64,000 nucleotides of DNA from Citrobacter freundii ATCC 8090 = MTCC 1658 = NBRC 12681 (GCF_011064845.1 NZ_CP049015.1:4712001-4776000), one strand, 5' to 3'. Shown: positions 1 to 13,459, counted from the first letter of the stretch. Notes: generated from the letters alone by a model not told the origin. A program made the numbers and translations.

Positions 1-204
<204 letters not shown>

Positions 205-978
205 TTAAGCCAGAATACGCGTACCAATTGGCGTGCCGTTAAACAGCGCCGGGAGTTGCTCTGCATGACGCCAGGAGGCGATATCCACCGGACGACCCAG
301 CGTACGCGCGGCATCCAGCGCCGCATTCACCTTCACGATCATGCCATCGGTAATAATGCCCTGTTCAATCAGCTGTTCCGCTTTCGCTGCAGTCATTTCG
401 GCAATACGCTGGCCTTTGCCATCCAGAATACCGCTTACATCAGAGAGCAGGATCAGATCCGCACCCAGCGTTGCCGCCAGCGCCGTTGCCGCCTGATCGG
501 CATTCACGTTCATCAGCAGCCCATCATCAGTGACGCCAATAGAGCTCACTACCGGCAGAAAACCGCTTTCCAGCAGCGTGTTAATCAGCTTAGGCGAACC
601 CGGCTGCGCCAGTCCAACATGACCCAGTTCTTTATCGAGCGGCGTCACTTTTACGCTGTCGCCATCGCCAAGATACAGACCCACAGACGCGATGTGATGC
701 TTTTTCGCCCAAGCCAGCAAGGTTTTATTCGCCGTTCCCGCCAGGGCACCGGTAATAATGTCAATTTGATCGGCAGGCGTGACGCGCAGACCATTTTTCT
801 TTTTCACCGGCAGATTCAGCTGCTTCATCAGCTCGTCGACCACGCAGCCGCCACCGTGCACAATGACCAGCGGACGCTGGTGCGACTCACGATAATTCAC
901 CAGTGCGGTAAACAAGCGCTCCAGCGCCTCTTCGCTATCCAGTAAAACGCCGCCCAACTTGATAATTAATGGATTCAT
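205..978 (-). CDS. argB: acetylglutamate kinase
   Basis: Cytoplasmic kinase that phosphorylates N-acetyl-L-glutamate with ATP, the second step of arginine synthesis. The 257 residues span the whole amino acid kinase fold. The N-terminal IIKLGG loop carries the phosphate-binding lysine, and [21 protein letters not shown] and [14 protein letters not shown] are intact. The E. coli protein is 258 residues; the one-residue difference is a single rather than double starting Met. Nine bases separate it from argC upstream, so the two are co-transcribed. Control is expected through the ArgR boxes before argC. Confidence 0.98.
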   Translation of the reverse strand: MNPLIIKLGGVLLDSEEALERLFTALVNYRESHQRPLVIVHGGGCVVDELMKQLNLPVKKKNGLRVTPADQIDIITGALAGTANKTLLAWAKKHHIASVGLYLGDGDSVKVTPLDKELGHVGLAQPGSPKLINTLLESGFLPVVSSIGVTDDGLLMNVNADQAATALAATLGADLILLSDVSGILDGKGQRIAEMTAAKAEQLIEQGIITDGMIVKVNAALDAARTLGRPVDIASWRHAEQLPALFNGTPIGTRILA

Positions 979-987
979 TGTTGCACC

Positions 988-1992
988 CTAAATAAGAGAC
1001 TGCGTTTGGGCAAAGCCAAAACGAATATTTGCGCACTGCATCGCCTGTGCCGCCGCGCCTTTCAATAAGTTGTCTTCCGTCGCCACGACGATCAGGTGTT
1101 CACCCTGTACGGCAAACCCGATATCGCAGAACGGTAATCCAACCACATTCTTCAGCGCCGGAACCCCTTTGTCATACAGACGCACCAGCGGTGTATCGCC
1201 ATACGCCTGTTGCAGCGTCTGAGCCACCTGTGCATGGGTTACGCCCGACTTAAGGCGACAAGTGATAGTTTCCAGAATTCCGCGCGGGAAGTTACCCAGA
1301 TGCGGGGTGAAAATCACCTCTGTCCCCAGATGAGTGGCGATTTCCGGCTGATGACGATGGGTAAACACGCCATACGGCTGCAGGCTCACCTCACAAAAGC
1401 TGTTGGAGATAGCCGCTTTACGCCCCGCACCGCTCACGCCGCTGGTCGCATTAATTACCGGCCACTGGCTGAGATCCAGCAGCCCGGCATCAATCAACGG
1501 TTTCAGCGAAAGCTGCGCCGCCGTCGGGTAACAACCTGGCACAGCAATCAGATTCGCTTCTTTCAGTTTGTCCGCATTCCACTCCGCCAGCCCATAAACG
1601 GCCTGCTCCAGCAGCTCAGGATGCTGATGCGTAAAGCCATAATATTTTTCATAGAACGCGCCGTCGTTTACGCGAAACGCGCCCGAAAGGTCAAACACCA
1701 CGCAACCGGCCTGCAAAAACTGCGGAGCCAGGTCATGACTCACCTCATGAGCCGTTGCGAGGAACACAACATCCACCCCTGCGCTAAACTCGCTGATATC
1801 TGACATTGGCTGCAACGGTAAATCGACAATGCCTTTCAACTGCGGATGCAAATCGGAGATTAATTTTCCTGCATCATTGCTTTGCGCTGAGACGGTCAAA
1901 GCGGTTATGGTCATATCAGGATGGCGATTTACATAGGTCACAAGCTCTGCGCCGGCATAGCCACTGGCGCCCACAATCAGCGTATTCAACAT
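988..1992 (-). CDS. argC: N-acetyl-gamma-glutamyl-phosphate reductase
   Basis: NADPH-dependent reductase that converts N-acetylglutamyl phosphate to the semialdehyde, the third step of arginine synthesis. The 334 residues match the usual enterobacterial length. The N-terminal Rossmann loop [11 protein letters not shown], the catalytic cysteine in [14 protein letters not shown] and the THRHQPEI segment are all present. It is the first gene of argCBH and is divergent from argE; the intergenic segment holds two ArgR boxes. The ATG at 1992 has AAGGTGAG upstream. Confidence 0.98.
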   Translation of the reverse strand: MLNTLIVGASGYAGAELVTYVNRHPDMTITALTVSAQSNDAGKLISDLHPQLKGIVDLPLQPMSDISEFSAGVDVVFLATAHEVSHDLAPQFLQAGCVVFDLSGAFRVNDGAFYEKYYGFTHQHPELLEQAVYGLAEWNADKLKEANLIAVPGCYPTAAQLSLKPLIDAGLLDLSQWPVINATSGVSGAGRKAAISNSFCEVSLQPYGVFTHRHQPEIATHLGTEVIFTPHLGNFPRGILETITCRLKSGVTHAQVAQTLQQAYGDTPLVRLYDKGVPALKNVVGLPFCDIGFAVQGEHLIVVATEDNLLKGAAAQAMQCANIRFGFAQTQSLI

Positions 1993-2082
1993 CGGGGCAG
2001 CTCACCTTCTTAGATTCTGTTGCCAGGTATAAGCCTTTATCACCTCACCTTACACTTGGTGGGTTTTATTACGCTCAACGTT

Positions 2083-2121
2083 AATGTATTTTTATTCACA
2101 AATACTGCATGAATATTGATA
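2083..2121. promoter_or_regulatory. two ArgR (ARG) boxes of the argE/argCBH divergent control region
   Basis: Two 18-bp boxes are separated by 3 bp: AATGTATTTTTATTCACA at 2083-2100 and ACTGCATGAATATTGATA at 2104-2121. Both fit the ARG box consensus (TGAAT, A/T centre, ATTCA) with few changes, and the 3-bp gap is the normal spacing. They lie between argC and argE, where the E. coli bipolar operator lies, so arginine-bound ArgR should repress both directions. Confidence 0.9.
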
Positions 2122-2147
2122 CTATCATGACCCGAGGTGTGTCAACA

Positions 2148-3299
2148 ATGAAAAACAATTTACCGCCATTTATCGAGATTTACCGCGCTCTGATTGCCAC
2201 GCCATCGATCAGTGCCACCGAAGAAGCACTCGATCAAAGCAATGCAGGTTTAATCACTCTGCTGGCGGGCTGGTTTAAAGATTTAGGCTTCAATGTGGAG
2301 GTCCAACCGGTTCCCGATACGCGAAATAAATTCAATATGCTGGCGAGCATTGGACAGGGCGCTGGCGGCCTGTTGTTGGCGGGCCATACCGATACCGTAC
2401 CCTTTGACGACGGACGCTGGACCCGCGATCCGTTCACTCTAACCGAGCATGACAATAAGCTGTATGGTTTGGGTACGGCGGATATGAAAGGCTTCTTCGC
2501 CTTTATCCTCGACGCGTTGCGTGATGTCGACGTCACGAAACTGAAAAAACCCCTGTACATTCTGGCCACTGCTGACGAAGAGACCAGCATGGCGGGAGCT
2601 CGCTACTTCTCTGAAACTACCGCTCTGCGCCCGGACTGCGCGATCATTGGCGAACCCACATCCCTGCAACCGGTGCGCGCGCACAAAGGCCATATCTCTA
2701 ATGCGATACGCATTCTGGGACAGTCGGGTCATTCAAGCGATCCGGCGCGTGGCGTTAATGCGATTGAACTGATGCATGATGCCATCGGCCATATCATGCA
2801 TCTGCGCGATGACCTGAAAGCGCGCTATCACCATGATGCCTTTACCGTCCCGTATCCAACGTTAAATTTGGGCCACATCCACGGCGGTGACGCCGCCAAC
2901 CGAATCTGCGCCTGCTGCGAACTGCATATGGATATTCGCCCGCTACCGGGTATGACGCTAAACGATCTCAATGGGTTACTTAACGAAGCGCTGGCCCCTG
3001 TCAGCGAACGTTGGCCGGGTCGCCTGACCGTATCGGAACTGCATCCGCCGATTCCCGGCTATGAGTGCCCACCTGACCATCAACTGGTAGAGGTGGTTGA
3101 GAAACTGCTGGGCGCACAGACTGAAGTGGTGAACTATTGCACCGAAGCGCCGTTTATCCAGACGCTTTGCCCAACGCTGGTGTTGGGTCCAGGCTCCATT
3201 AATCAGGCGCATCAGCCGGATGAGTATCTGGAAACGCGCTTTATTAAGCCAACCCGCGAATTAATCACTCAGGTTGTGCACCATTTCTGCTGGCATTAA
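2148..3299 (+). CDS. argE: acetylornithine deacetylase
   Basis: Zinc/cobalt M20-family hydrolase that removes acetate from N-acetylornithine to give ornithine. With the ATG at 2148 the protein is 383 residues, the E. coli length. GAGG lies at 2134-2137. An ATG at 2109 would add 13 residues but falls inside the second ArgR box, so I rejected it. Metal-site motifs are visible: [31 protein letters not shown] and IIGEPTS. A strong terminator follows the stop codon. Confidence 0.98.
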   Translation: MKNNLPPFIEIYRALIATPSISATEEALDQSNAGLITLLAGWFKDLGFNVEVQPVPDTRNKFNMLASIGQGAGGLLLAGHTDTVPFDDGRWTRDPFTLTEHDNKLYGLGTADMKGFFAFILDALRDVDVTKLKKPLYILATADEETSMAGARYFSETTALRPDCAIIGEPTSLQPVRAHKGHISNAIRILGQSGHSSDPARGVNAIELMHDAIGHIMHLRDDLKARYHHDAFTVPYPTLNLGHIHGGDAANRICACCELHMDIRPLPGMTLNDLNGLLNEALAPVSERWPGRLTVSELHPPIPGYECPPDHQLVEVVEKLLGAQTEVVNYCTEAPFIQTLCPTLVLGPGSINQAHQPDEYLETRFIKPTRELITQVVHHFCWH

Positions 3300-3309
3300 C
3301 TGCTTGTCA

Positions 3310-3347
3310 CCCCGCTAATCCCTTAGTGGTAAGCGGGGCGATTTTTT
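3310..3347 (+). terminator. rho-independent terminator of argE
   Basis: CCCCGCT (3310-3316) pairs with AGCGGGG (3332-3338), followed closely by a T-rich run (ATTTTTT). It lies 11 bp after the argE stop. Confidence 0.88.
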
Positions 3348-3568
3348 AACATTTCCATAAGCAACGCTTATTTGATTGGATGTGAATTAAATAACGTAAA
3401 TTCACGGCATTTATTCGTTTGCTGAACCGATTTCGCAGCAATTGACGTCACGTGTTTTACGTGGCTTTATAAAAGACGGCTAAAAAGTTAAGTCCGCAAG
3501 ATTTTGCGTGATAGTCAGGCGCGAAAGATACAGGACATATTCAAAATAGATGGGGTGTCTGGGTTAAT

Positions 3569-6220
3569 ATGAACGAACAATATTCCGCGTTGCGTAGTAA
3601 TGTCAGTATGCTCGGCAAAGTGCTGGGAGAGACCATCAAGGATGCGTTGGGAGAGAACATTCTTGATCGCGTAGAAACAATTCGAAAGCTGTCCAAATCA
3701 TCTCGCGCTGGCAATGAAATTAATCGCCAGGAATTGCTCACCACACTGCAAAATCTGTCTAACGACGAGCTGCTGCCGGTTGCCCGCGCATTTAGCCAGT
3801 TCCTGAACCTGGCCAACACCGCCGAGCAGCACCACAGCATTTCGCCAAAAGGCGAAGCCGCCAGCAACCCGGAAGTGATTGCTCGCACTCTGCGTAAACT
3901 GAAAGAGCAGCCCAACCTCAATGACGCCACCATCAAGAAAGCCGTAGAATCACTCTCTCTGGAGCTGGTACTCACCGCCCACCCGACCGAGATCACTCGT
4001 CGTACGCTGATCCATAAAATGGGTGAAGTGAACGCCTGCCTCAAGCAGCTTGATAACAAAGACCTCGTCGATTATGAACGCAACCAACTGATGCGCCGTC
4101 TGCGTCAGCTCATTGCTCAGTCCTGGCATACGGATGAAATCCGCAAACTGCGCCCAAGCCCGGTTGATGAAGCTAAATGGGGATTCGCGGTTGTTGAAAA
4201 CAGCCTGTGGGAAGGTGTGCCGAACTACCTGCGCGAGCTGAATGAACAACTGGAAGAGCATCTTGGATATAAGCTGCCGGTTGATTTTGTCCCGGTTCGA
4301 TTTACCTCCTGGATGGGCGGCGACCGTGACGGCAACCCGAACGTAACGGCGGATATCACCCGTCACGTGCTATTGCTCAGCCGCTGGAAAGCGACAGACC
4401 TGTTCCTGAAAGACATCCAGTTTCTGATTTCTGAGCTGTCGATGGTGGATGCCACGCCGGAGCTGATGGCGCTGGTAGGCGAAGAAGGCGCTGCTGAACC
4501 ATACCGCTATCTGATGAAAACCCTGCGTTCTCGTCTGATGGCGACCCAGGCCTGGCTTGAAGCTCGTCTGAAAGGCGAGAAATTGCCGAAACCTGCGGGA
4601 CTTCTCACCCAAAACGAACAGCTCTGGGACCCGCTTTACGCGTGCTACCAGTCTCTACAGGCCTGTGGTATGGGCATCATCGCCAATGGCGAATTGCTCG
4701 ACACCCTGCGCCGCGTGAAGTGTTTCGGCGTGCCGCTGGTGCGTATTGATATTCGTCAGGAAAGCACCCGTCATACTGAAGCCTTGGGCGAACTGACTCG
4801 TTATCTGGGCATTGGCGACTACGAAAACTGGTCGGAAGCGGATAAACAGGCTTTCCTGATCCGTGAACTGAATTCCAAGCGTCCGCTCCTGCCGCGTAAC
4901 TGGGAGCCGAGCAATGACACCCGTGAAGTGCTCGACACCTGTCAGGTCATTGCCGAAGCCCCGTATGGCTCCATTGCCGCCTATGTTATCTCGATGGCGA
5001 AAACGCCGTCGGATGTGCTGGCCGTGCATCTGCTGCTGAAAGAAGCCGGAATTGGTTTTGCTATGCCGGTCGCTCCGCTATTTGAAACGCTGGACGACCT
5101 CAACAATGCCGATGACGTCATGTCCCAGCTTCTGAATATCGACTGGTACCGCGGCTTTATCCAGGGCAAACAGATGGTCATGATTGGCTACTCTGATTCC
5201 GCAAAAGACGCGGGCGTGATGGCAGCGTCCTGGGCGCAATACCAGGCTCAGGACGCGCTGATCAAAACCTGCGAAAAAGCCGGTATCGAACTGACGCTGT
5301 TCCATGGTCGCGGCGGATCCATTGGTCGCGGCGGCGCGCCTGCGCATGCGGCGCTGCTCTCTCAACCACCAGGCAGCCTGAAAGGCGGTCTGCGCGTGAC
5401 AGAACAAGGGGAGATGATCCGCTTTAAGTACGGCCTGCCGGAAGTGACCATCAGCAGCCTGTCGCTGTATACCGGAGCAATTCTGGAGGCCAACCTGTTA
5501 CCACCGCCAGAACCGAAGGATAACTGGCGTCATATCATGGATGAGCTTTCCGATATTTCCTGCGAGCTATACCGTGGATATGTGCGTGAAAACAAAGACT
5601 TCGTCCCTTATTTCCGCTCAGCCACACCGGAGCAGGAACTGGGTAAATTGCCGCTCGGTTCACGTCCGGCAAAACGCCGTCCGACCGGCGGCGTTGAGTC
5701 TCTGCGTGCTATACCGTGGATCTTTGCCTGGACGCAGAACCGTCTGATGCTCCCGGCCTGGCTTGGTGCTGGTACCGCGCTGCAAAAAGTGGTTGAAGAT
5801 GGTAAGCAAAGCGAACTCGAAGCGATGTGCCGCGACTGGCCATTCTTCTCCACACGCCTTGGCATGCTGGAAATGGTTTTCGCGAAAGCAGACCTGTGGC
5901 TGGCAGAGTATTACGATCAGCGCCTGGTCAAAAAAGAGCTGTGGCCGCTGGGTGAAGAGCTACGCCAACGCCTGGCAGCAGATATCGATGTCGTACTGGC
6001 GATTGCCAACGACTCACATTTGATGGCCGACCTGCCGTGGATTGCCGAGTCCATTCAGTTAAGGAATGTTTATACTGACCCGCTGAACGTCTTACAGGCA
6101 GAGTTGTTACACCGCTCACGCCAGGCCGAAGAGCAAGGCCATGAACCGGATCCACGCGTTGAACAAGCGCTGATGGTGACCATCGCGGGTGTCGCCGCCG
6201 GTATGCGCAATACAGGCTAA
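3569..6220 (+). CDS. ppc: phosphoenolpyruvate carboxylase
   Basis: Cytoplasmic anaplerotic enzyme that carboxylates phosphoenolpyruvate with bicarbonate to oxaloacetate, refilling the TCA cycle. The 883 residues equal the E. coli length. The catalytic histidine motif [13 protein letters not shown] sits near residue 138. The glycine-rich substrate loop [12 protein letters not shown] is near 580. The C-terminus ends in GMRNTG, containing the asparagine used in aspartate inhibition. It stands alone between argE and eptC with a 270-bp leader region in which I recognised no operator. Confidence 0.98.
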   Translation: MNEQYSALRSNVSMLGKVLGETIKDALGENILDRVETIRKLSKSSRAGNEINRQELLTTLQNLSNDELLPVARAFSQFLNLANTAEQHHSISPKGEAASNPEVIARTLRKLKEQPNLNDATIKKAVESLSLELVLTAHPTEITRRTLIHKMGEVNACLKQLDNKDLVDYERNQLMRRLRQLIAQSWHTDEIRKLRPSPVDEAKWGFAVVENSLWEGVPNYLRELNEQLEEHLGYKLPVDFVPVRFTSWMGGDRDGNPNVTADITRHVLLLSRWKATDLFLKDIQFLISELSMVDATPELMALVGEEGAAEPYRYLMKTLRSRLMATQAWLEARLKGEKLPKPAGLLTQNEQLWDPLYACYQSLQACGMGIIANGELLDTLRRVKCFGVPLVRIDIRQESTRHTEALGELTRYLGIGDYENWSEADKQAFLIRELNSKRPLLPRNWEPSNDTREVLDTCQVIAEAPYGSIAAYVISMAKTPSDVLAVHLLLKEAGIGFAMPVAPLFETLDDLNNADDVMSQLLNIDWYRGFIQGKQMVMIGYSDSAKDAGVMAASWAQYQAQDALIKTCEKAGIELTLFHGRGGSIGRGGAPAHAALLSQPPGSLKGGLRVTEQGEMIRFKYGLPEVTISSLSLYTGAILEANLLPPPEPKDNWRHIMDELSDISCELYRGYVRENKDFVPYFRSATPEQELGKLPLGSRPAKRRPTGGVESLRAIPWIFAWTQNRLMLPAWLGAGTALQKVVEDGKQSELEAMCRDWPFFSTRLGMLEMVFAKADLWLAEYYDQRLVKKELWPLGEELRQRLAADIDVVLAIANDSHLMADLPWIAESIQLRNVYTDPLNVLQAELLHRSRQAEEQGHEPDPRVEQALMVTIAGVAAGMRNTG

Positions 6221-6232
6221 CGTCCCCTCCTG

Positions 6233-6266
6233 CTGTCGCCTTCGTGCTACTGTACGAAGGCGACAG
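6233..6266. other. strong stem-loop after ppc
   Basis: A 13-bp perfect inverted repeat (CTGTCGCCTTCGT and ACGAAGGCGACAG, 8-base loop) lies just after the ppc stop. Neither strand has a T-run after the stem, so it is not a classical terminator. It may stabilise or end the ppc message with Rho's help; that is inference. Confidence 0.6.
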
Positions 6267-6432
6267 TAAAAACCGCTGTTACAACCACTTCATTTTCAAT
6301 ATATTCCTGCCTGAACATATTCACTACGTGAATATTACAACAGCAAAACACGATCCTGAGATCGTGATGCTTCAGTTCCTCTTAATGTTTAGTCGCTACT
6401 CTTGGCGCTACGATTAAAGACAGGCTCACATT

Positions 6433-8166
6433 ATGCAATCCTTACAACTCCAGTCTAAACCCGCCTTTAGCTGGAAAGCCCTGGGTTGGGCGCTCCTCTA
6501 TTTTTGGTTTTTTTCCTCATTACTGCAGGCCGTTATCTATTTTAGCGGCTATAGCGGATCTACCGGCCTACGCGACTCCCTGCTGTTCAGCTCGCTGTGG
6601 TTGATCCCGGTATTTTTATTTCCAAACCGTATCCGCATTATTGCTGCCGTCATTGGCGTAATTCTATGGGCGGCCTCGCTGGCTGCGCTGAGCTATTACG
6701 TCATTTACGGGCAAGAGTTCTCGCAAAGCGTTCTGTACGTAATGTTTGAAACCAATGCGAACGAAGCCAGCGAGTACCTGAGTCAATACTTCAGCCTGAA
6801 GATCGTCTTAATTGCGCTGGCATATACAGCAATGGCAATTCTGCTATGGACACGTTTGCGTCCGGTACATATTCCATCACCCTGGCGCTATCTGGTGTCG
6901 TTTGCACTGTTATACGGATTGATTCTGCATCCGATGACAGTGAACACATTTATCAAACATAAGCCGTTTGAAAAAACGTTGGATGGGCTCGCTTCACGTA
7001 TGGAGCCCGCCGCGCCGTGGCAATTCATCTCCGGGTATTATCAATATCGTCAGCAGTTGACCTCGCTCAATAGCCTGCTGAATGAGAACAATGCCCTGCC
7101 GCCGCTGGCTAACTTTAAAGACAGCTCAGGTGACGCACCGCGTACATTGGTGCTGGTGATTGGCGAATCAACGCAACGTGGCCGCATGAGCCTGTATGGC
7201 TACCCGCGTGAAACGACGCCAGAACTGGATGCGCTGCATAAATCCGATCCTAACTTCACCGTATTCAATAATGTCGTGACTTCCCGTCCGTACACCATTG
7301 AAATCCTGCAGCAGGCGCTGACCTTCGCTAACGAGAAGAACCCGGATCTGTATCTGACTCAGCCGTCCCTGATGAACATGATGAAACAGGCGGGTTATAA
7401 AACCTTCTGGATCACTAATCAGCAGACGATGACCGCCCGCAACACCATGCTGACGGTGTTCTCTAAGCAGACGGATAAACAGTTCTATATGAACCAGCAG
7501 CGTACGCAAAGTGCGCGCGAATATGACAGCAACGTGCTGGCGCCATTTAAAGAAGTACTGGCCGACCCGGCACCGAAAAAGTTCATCATCGTGCATCTGC
7601 TGGGTACGCATATTAAGTACAAATTCCGCTATCCGGATGGCCAGGGTAAGTTCGACAATAATATCGACCATGTTCCCGCAGGTCTGAGTAACGATGAGCT
7701 GGAAGCCTACAACGATTACGACAGCGCGAATGTTTACAACGATCATATTATTGCCAGCCTGATCAAAGACTATAAAGCGACCGATCCGAACGGCTTCCTG
7801 CTGTACTTCTCCGATCATGGCGAAGAGGTTTACGATACGCCACCGCACAAAACGCAGGGTCGTAATGAAGACAACCCAACGCGCCATATGTACACGGTGC
7901 CGTTCCTGTTGTGGACTTCGGAAAAATGGCAGGCCGCGCACCCGCGTGACTTCTCACAGGATGTGAATCGTAAATACAGCAGCTCAGAGCTTATCCACAC
8001 ATGGTCTGACTTAGCGGGCTTCACCTACGATGGCTTCGATCCAACTCGCGCCATTACCAGTCCTCAGTTCAAAGAGACAACCCGCTGGATTGGCAATCCG
8101 TACAAGAAAAATGCCCTGATAGATTACGATTCCCTGCCTTACGGCGATCAAATCGGTAATCAATAA
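6433..8166 (+). CDS. eptC: inner-membrane phosphoethanolamine transferase EptC (YijP/CptA)
   Basis: Transfers phosphoethanolamine from phosphatidylethanolamine to the heptose I phosphate of the LPS core on the periplasmic face of the inner membrane. The 577 residues match E. coli EptC. About five N-terminal membrane segments (residues 15-180) precede a sulfatase/alkaline phosphatase-type domain. The nucleophile lies in VIGESTQRGRMSLYGY, and metal-binding motifs are HLLGTHIKYKFRYP and FSDHGEEVYD. The gene is monocistronic, and a BIME separates it from yijO. In Salmonella the homologue belongs to the PmrA regulon; I saw no clear PmrA box here. Confidence 0.95.
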   Translation: MQSLQLQSKPAFSWKALGWALLYFWFFSSLLQAVIYFSGYSGSTGLRDSLLFSSLWLIPVFLFPNRIRIIAAVIGVILWAASLAALSYYVIYGQEFSQSVLYVMFETNANEASEYLSQYFSLKIVLIALAYTAMAILLWTRLRPVHIPSPWRYLVSFALLYGLILHPMTVNTFIKHKPFEKTLDGLASRMEPAAPWQFISGYYQYRQQLTSLNSLLNENNALPPLANFKDSSGDAPRTLVLVIGESTQRGRMSLYGYPRETTPELDALHKSDPNFTVFNNVVTSRPYTIEILQQALTFANEKNPDLYLTQPSLMNMMKQAGYKTFWITNQQTMTARNTMLTVFSKQTDKQFYMNQQRTQSAREYDSNVLAPFKEVLADPAPKKFIIVHLLGTHIKYKFRYPDGQGKFDNNIDHVPAGLSNDELEAYNDYDSANVYNDHIIASLIKDYKATDPNGFLLYFSDHGEEVYDTPPHKTQGRNEDNPTRHMYTVPFLLWTSEKWQAAHPRDFSQDVNRKYSSSELIHTWSDLAGFTYDGFDPTRAITSPQFKETTRWIGNPYKKNALIDYDSLPYGDQIGNQ

Positions 8167-8170
8167 CCGT

Positions 8171-8250
8171 CTGCCGGATGCGTTACGCTTATCCTGCCTA
8201 CAGCTCGCAAAGACTTGTAGGCCGGATATGGCATTAGCCGCCATCCGGCA
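8171..8250. repeat. BIME between eptC and yijO
   Basis: Two REP halves: CTGCCGGATGCG followed by CTTATCCTGCCTAC, and TTGTAGGCCGGATATGG followed by GCCGCCATCCGGCA. They begin four bases after the eptC stop. One arm has drifted (CCTGCC instead of CCGGCC). Confidence 0.9.
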
Positions 8251-8317
8251 ATAATCACTTGAGGGCGATTGTTTTCAACGTTACTGTTTCCCTGTCTGCT
8301 GCCTGCAAGGGATTAAC

Positions 8318-9169
8318 ATGTATCACGACGTCAGCCATCTTCTCTCCCGACTGATTAACGGCCCCACGCCGCTGCGGCAGATTTATTTTGCCAGCACCAC
8401 TAGCACAACGCCGGAACTGGCGTATCAGGTCGATTTTCCCCGGCTGGAAATTGTGCTGGAAGGTGAATTTGCGGATTCTGGCATCGATAAGGTGCTTACC
8501 CCCGGCGATGTCTTGTTTGTTCCGGCTGGCGGCTGGAATATTCCGCAGTGGGTCACACCAGTCACCACACTCAGCATCCTGTTCGGCAAACAACAACTGG
8601 GTTTCAGCGTCGTGCAGTGGGACGGCAAGCAATATCAAAACCTTACCCACCAGCACGTCGCTCGGCGTGGGCCGCGTATTGGCTCTTTTCTGCTGCAAAC
8701 GCTCCATGAGATGCAAATGCAGCCGCAGGAGCAGCAAACGGCCAGGCTAATCGTTGCGAGCTTGCTGAGCCACTGTCGCGATCTGCTCGGCAGCCAGATC
8801 CAAACCGCATCACGTAGTCAGGCGCTTTTCGACGCCATTCGCGGCTATATTGACGAACGCTACGCTTCGCCACTCACCCGTGAATCCGTCGCACAGGCGT
8901 TTTACATTTCACCTAATTACCTCTCCCACCTGTTTCAAAAAACGGGCGCTATCGGTTTTAACGAATACCTGAACCACACGCGACTGGAACACGCAAAAAC
9001 GCTGTTAAAGGGTTACGAGCTGAAGATCAAAGACGTGGCGCACACCTGTGGGTTTATTGACAGCAACTACTTCTGCCGCCTGTTTCGCAAGAATACTGAA
9101 CGTTCGCCGTCAGAGTATCGTCGGCAGTATCACAGCCAGTTGACGGAGAAAAAAACTGACCAGTTATAA
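8318..9169 (+). CDS. yijO: AraC-family transcriptional regulator YijO
   Basis: A 283-residue AraC-type regulator with an N-terminal cupin-like domain (residues 1-150; FVPAGGWNIPQW is a typical sugar-pocket strand). The C-terminal double helix-turn-helix spans residues 180-280: FYISPNYLSHLFQKTGAIGF is the first recognition region, and IKDVAHTCGFIDSNYFCRLFRK is the signature. The length matches E. coli YijO, whose target I do not know. In E. coli it is followed by frwD-pflC-pflD-frwBC-ptsA; here the next gene is fsaB, so any control of that block has been lost or moved. Confidence 0.95.
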   Translation: MYHDVSHLLSRLINGPTPLRQIYFASTTSTTPELAYQVDFPRLEIVLEGEFADSGIDKVLTPGDVLFVPAGGWNIPQWVTPVTTLSILFGKQQLGFSVVQWDGKQYQNLTHQHVARRGPRIGSFLLQTLHEMQMQPQEQQTARLIVASLLSHCRDLLGSQIQTASRSQALFDAIRGYIDERYASPLTRESVAQAFYISPNYLSHLFQKTGAIGFNEYLNHTRLEHAKTLLKGYELKIKDVAHTCGFIDSNYFCRLFRKNTERSPSEYRRQYHSQLTEKKTDQL

Positions 9170-9413
9170 TCGCATACTGGGACAGAAAACGGAGACAAAG
9201 GTAATATTTACTGGATTTTTGTATTATCAAAAAACATATACCATCACATATCACTTACATGTGAGGTATCTCTCACTTTTATAGACATATTACATTTATC
9301 CAGCTTTTGACAGATTTGTCAGATAGCACCGCGTGACGAAACACTCTTATCCTGTGCATAGCAAAGCAACCCGGCAACGGGCAGCTAACGGAAAACGTAG
9401 AGGGTGTTTTTGT

Positions 9414-10076
9414 ATGGAACTTTATCTTGATACCGCCAACGTCGCGGAAGTCGAACGTCTGGCCCGCATCTTCCCTATCGCGGGCGTCACCACCAACCCA
9501 AGCATTGTGGCAGCAAGCAAAGAATCCATCTGGGATGTGCTGCCACGCCTGCAGAACGCCATTGGCAAAGAGGGCATTCTGTTTGCCCAGACCATGAGCC
9601 GGGATGCGCAGGGCATGGTGGAAGAAGCTAAACGCCTGGGCAATGCGGTGCCCGGTCTGGTAGTGAAAATCCCGGTGACATCCGAAGGTCTGGCCGCGAT
9701 CAAGATGCTGAAAAAAGAGGGTATCACCACGCTGGGAACCGCCGTTTACAGTGCTTCTCAGGGGCTACTGGCTGCGCTGGCAGGAGCGAAATATATCGCG
9801 CCTTACGTTAACCGTATCGACGCGCAGGGCGGCGACGGGATTCGCACAGTACAGGAACTGCAAACATTGCTGGAACTGCATGCACCGAACAGCATGGTAC
9901 TGGCGGCCAGCTTTAAAACTCCACGTCAGGCGCTGGATTGCTTGCTGGCAGGATGTGAAGCAATCACCCTGCCATTAGACGTAGCGCAACAAATGCTCAA
10001 TACCCCTGCGGTAGAGTCAGCAATAGAGAAGTTTGAGCAGGACTGGAACAACGCATTTGGTCACATCAACCTGTGA
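9414..10076 (+). CDS. fsaB: fructose-6-phosphate aldolase (TalC/FsaB)
   Basis: Transaldolase-family class I aldolase that cleaves fructose 6-phosphate to dihydroxyacetone and glyceraldehyde 3-phosphate. From the ATG at 9414 the protein is 220 residues, as in E. coli; upstream in-frame starts lack family similarity. The Schiff-base lysine is K85 in [24 protein letters not shown] and [13 protein letters not shown] are conserved. It is 12 bp from gldA, which handles glycerol/dihydroxyacetone, so the pair probably forms an operon for C3 metabolism. The upstream ptsA gene of E. coli is missing. Confidence 0.97.
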   Translation: MELYLDTANVAEVERLARIFPIAGVTTNPSIVAASKESIWDVLPRLQNAIGKEGILFAQTMSRDAQGMVEEAKRLGNAVPGLVVKIPVTSEGLAAIKMLKKEGITTLGTAVYSASQGLLAALAGAKYIAPYVNRIDAQGGDGIRTVQELQTLLELHAPNSMVLAASFKTPRQALDCLLAGCEAITLPLDVAQQMLNTPAVESAIEKFEQDWNNAFGHINL

Positions 10077-10088
10077 GGGAAATAAAGT

Positions 10089-11192
10089 ATGGATCGCATT
10101 ATTCAATCACCTGGTAAGTACATCCAGGGTGCCGATGTTATTACCCGTCTTGGCAGCTACCTCAAACCACTGGCAGAGCGCTGGCTGGTCGTTGGAGACA
10201 AGTTTGTCTTAGGCTTTGCCCAGGGGGCACTGGAAAAAAGCTTCCAGGATGCCGGACTGGCGCTGGAAATTGCACCGTTTGGCGGCGAATGTTCACAAAA
10301 CGAAATCGACCGTCTGCGCGTCGTAGCGGAAAAAGCGCAGTGTGCGGCAGTACTTGGTATTGGTGGCGGTAAAACGCTGGATACCGCCAAAGCGCTGGCG
10401 CACTTTATGGGCGTGCCTGTCGCCATTGCGCCAACCATCGCCTCTACCGATGCGCCGTGCAGCGCGCTGTCCGTCATTTACACCGATGCCGGTGAATTCG
10501 ATCGCTATCTGCTGCTGCCTAATAACCCGGACAGGGTCATTGTTGATACCAAAATTGTCGCGGGCGCACCGGCGCGTCTGTTAGCTGCGGGTATTGGCGA
10601 TGCGCTGGCGACCTGGTTCGAAGCGCGTGCCTGTTCACGCAGCGGCGCAACCACCATGGCGGGCGGTCAGTGTACTCAGGCGGCGCTGGCGCTGGCAGAG
10701 CTGTGCTTTAATACGCTGATCGAAGAAGGTGAAAAAGCGATGCTGGCTGCAGAGCAGCACGTGGTTACACCAGCACTGGAGCGCATTATTGAAGCCAACA
10801 CCTATCTGAGTGGCGTCGGTTTTGAAAGCGGTGGTCTGGCAGCGGCTCACGCCATTCATAACGGTCTGACCGCAATCCCGGATGCACATCATTATTACCA
10901 CGGCGAGAAAGTGGCTTTCGGTACGCTGACGCAGTTGGTGCTGGAAAACGCGCCGGTCGATAAAATTGAAACCGTTGCCGCGCTGTGCCATTCCGTTGGC
11001 TTGCCGATTACCCTGGCGCAACTGGATATCAAACAGGATATTCAGGCGAAAATGCGCATTGTGGCTGAGGCAGCCTGTGCCGAAGGCGAAACCATCCACA
11101 ACATGCCTGGCGGCGCAACGCCGGACCAGGTGTATGCCGCCCTGCTTGTGGCTGACCAGTACGGTCAACGTTACCTGCAAGAGTGGGAATAA
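10089..11192 (+). CDS. gldA: glycerol dehydrogenase
   Basis: Zinc-dependent, NAD-linked oxidation of glycerol to dihydroxyacetone, or the reverse reaction with other hydroxyketones. The 367 residues match the E. coli enzyme. The NAD-binding [15 protein letters not shown] is near residue 90. Metal ligands are expected in [12 protein letters not shown] and in the two histidine segments [11 protein letters not shown] and [12 protein letters not shown]. The start follows fsaB by 12 bp with GAGGGAAATAAAGT as ribosome-binding region. A strong terminator closes the unit. Confidence 0.97.
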   Translation: MDRIIQSPGKYIQGADVITRLGSYLKPLAERWLVVGDKFVLGFAQGALEKSFQDAGLALEIAPFGGECSQNEIDRLRVVAEKAQCAAVLGIGGGKTLDTAKALAHFMGVPVAIAPTIASTDAPCSALSVIYTDAGEFDRYLLLPNNPDRVIVDTKIVAGAPARLLAAGIGDALATWFEARACSRSGATTMAGGQCTQAALALAELCFNTLIEEGEKAMLAAEQHVVTPALERIIEANTYLSGVGFESGGLAAAHAIHNGLTAIPDAHHYYHGEKVAFGTLTQLVLENAPVDKIETVAALCHSVGLPITLAQLDIKQDIQAKMRIVAEAACAEGETIHNMPGGATPDQVYAALLVADQYGQRYLQEWE

Positions 11193-11204
11193 CCTGCAAA
11201 TAGA

Positions 11205-11232
11205 AAATCCCCGCAAATGCGGGGATTTTTTT
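11205..11232 (+). terminator. rho-independent terminator of fsaB-gldA
   Basis: AAATCCCCGC (11205-11214) and GCGGGGATTT (11219-11228) form a 10-bp stem with a 4-base AAAT loop, running into a T-run that reaches 11232. The A-tract on the left side could also serve katG, which ends at 11279 on the other strand. Confidence 0.92.
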
Positions 11233-11240
11233 ATTCCTAC

Positions 11241-11272
11241 CATGCCGGACCCGCGCAAGCGGCATCCGGCAT
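11241..11272. repeat. single degenerate REP unit between gldA and katG
   Basis: ATGCCGGACCCGCGC and GCGGCATCCGGCAT form an imperfect palindrome in the 46-bp convergent space. It marks the junction where E. coli carries yijE and yijF. Confidence 0.7.
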
Positions 11273-11278
11273 CGTCTG

Positions 11279-13459
<2,181 letters not shown>

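Noticed and set aside
2109..2147. Upstream ATG for argE
   Set aside because: It lies in the second ArgR box and adds residues not found in the family; the ATG at 2148 gives the standard 383 residues.
7168..7941. 257-codon open frame antisense to eptC
   Set aside because: A shadow of the eptC coding frame without a ribosome-binding site or family similarity.
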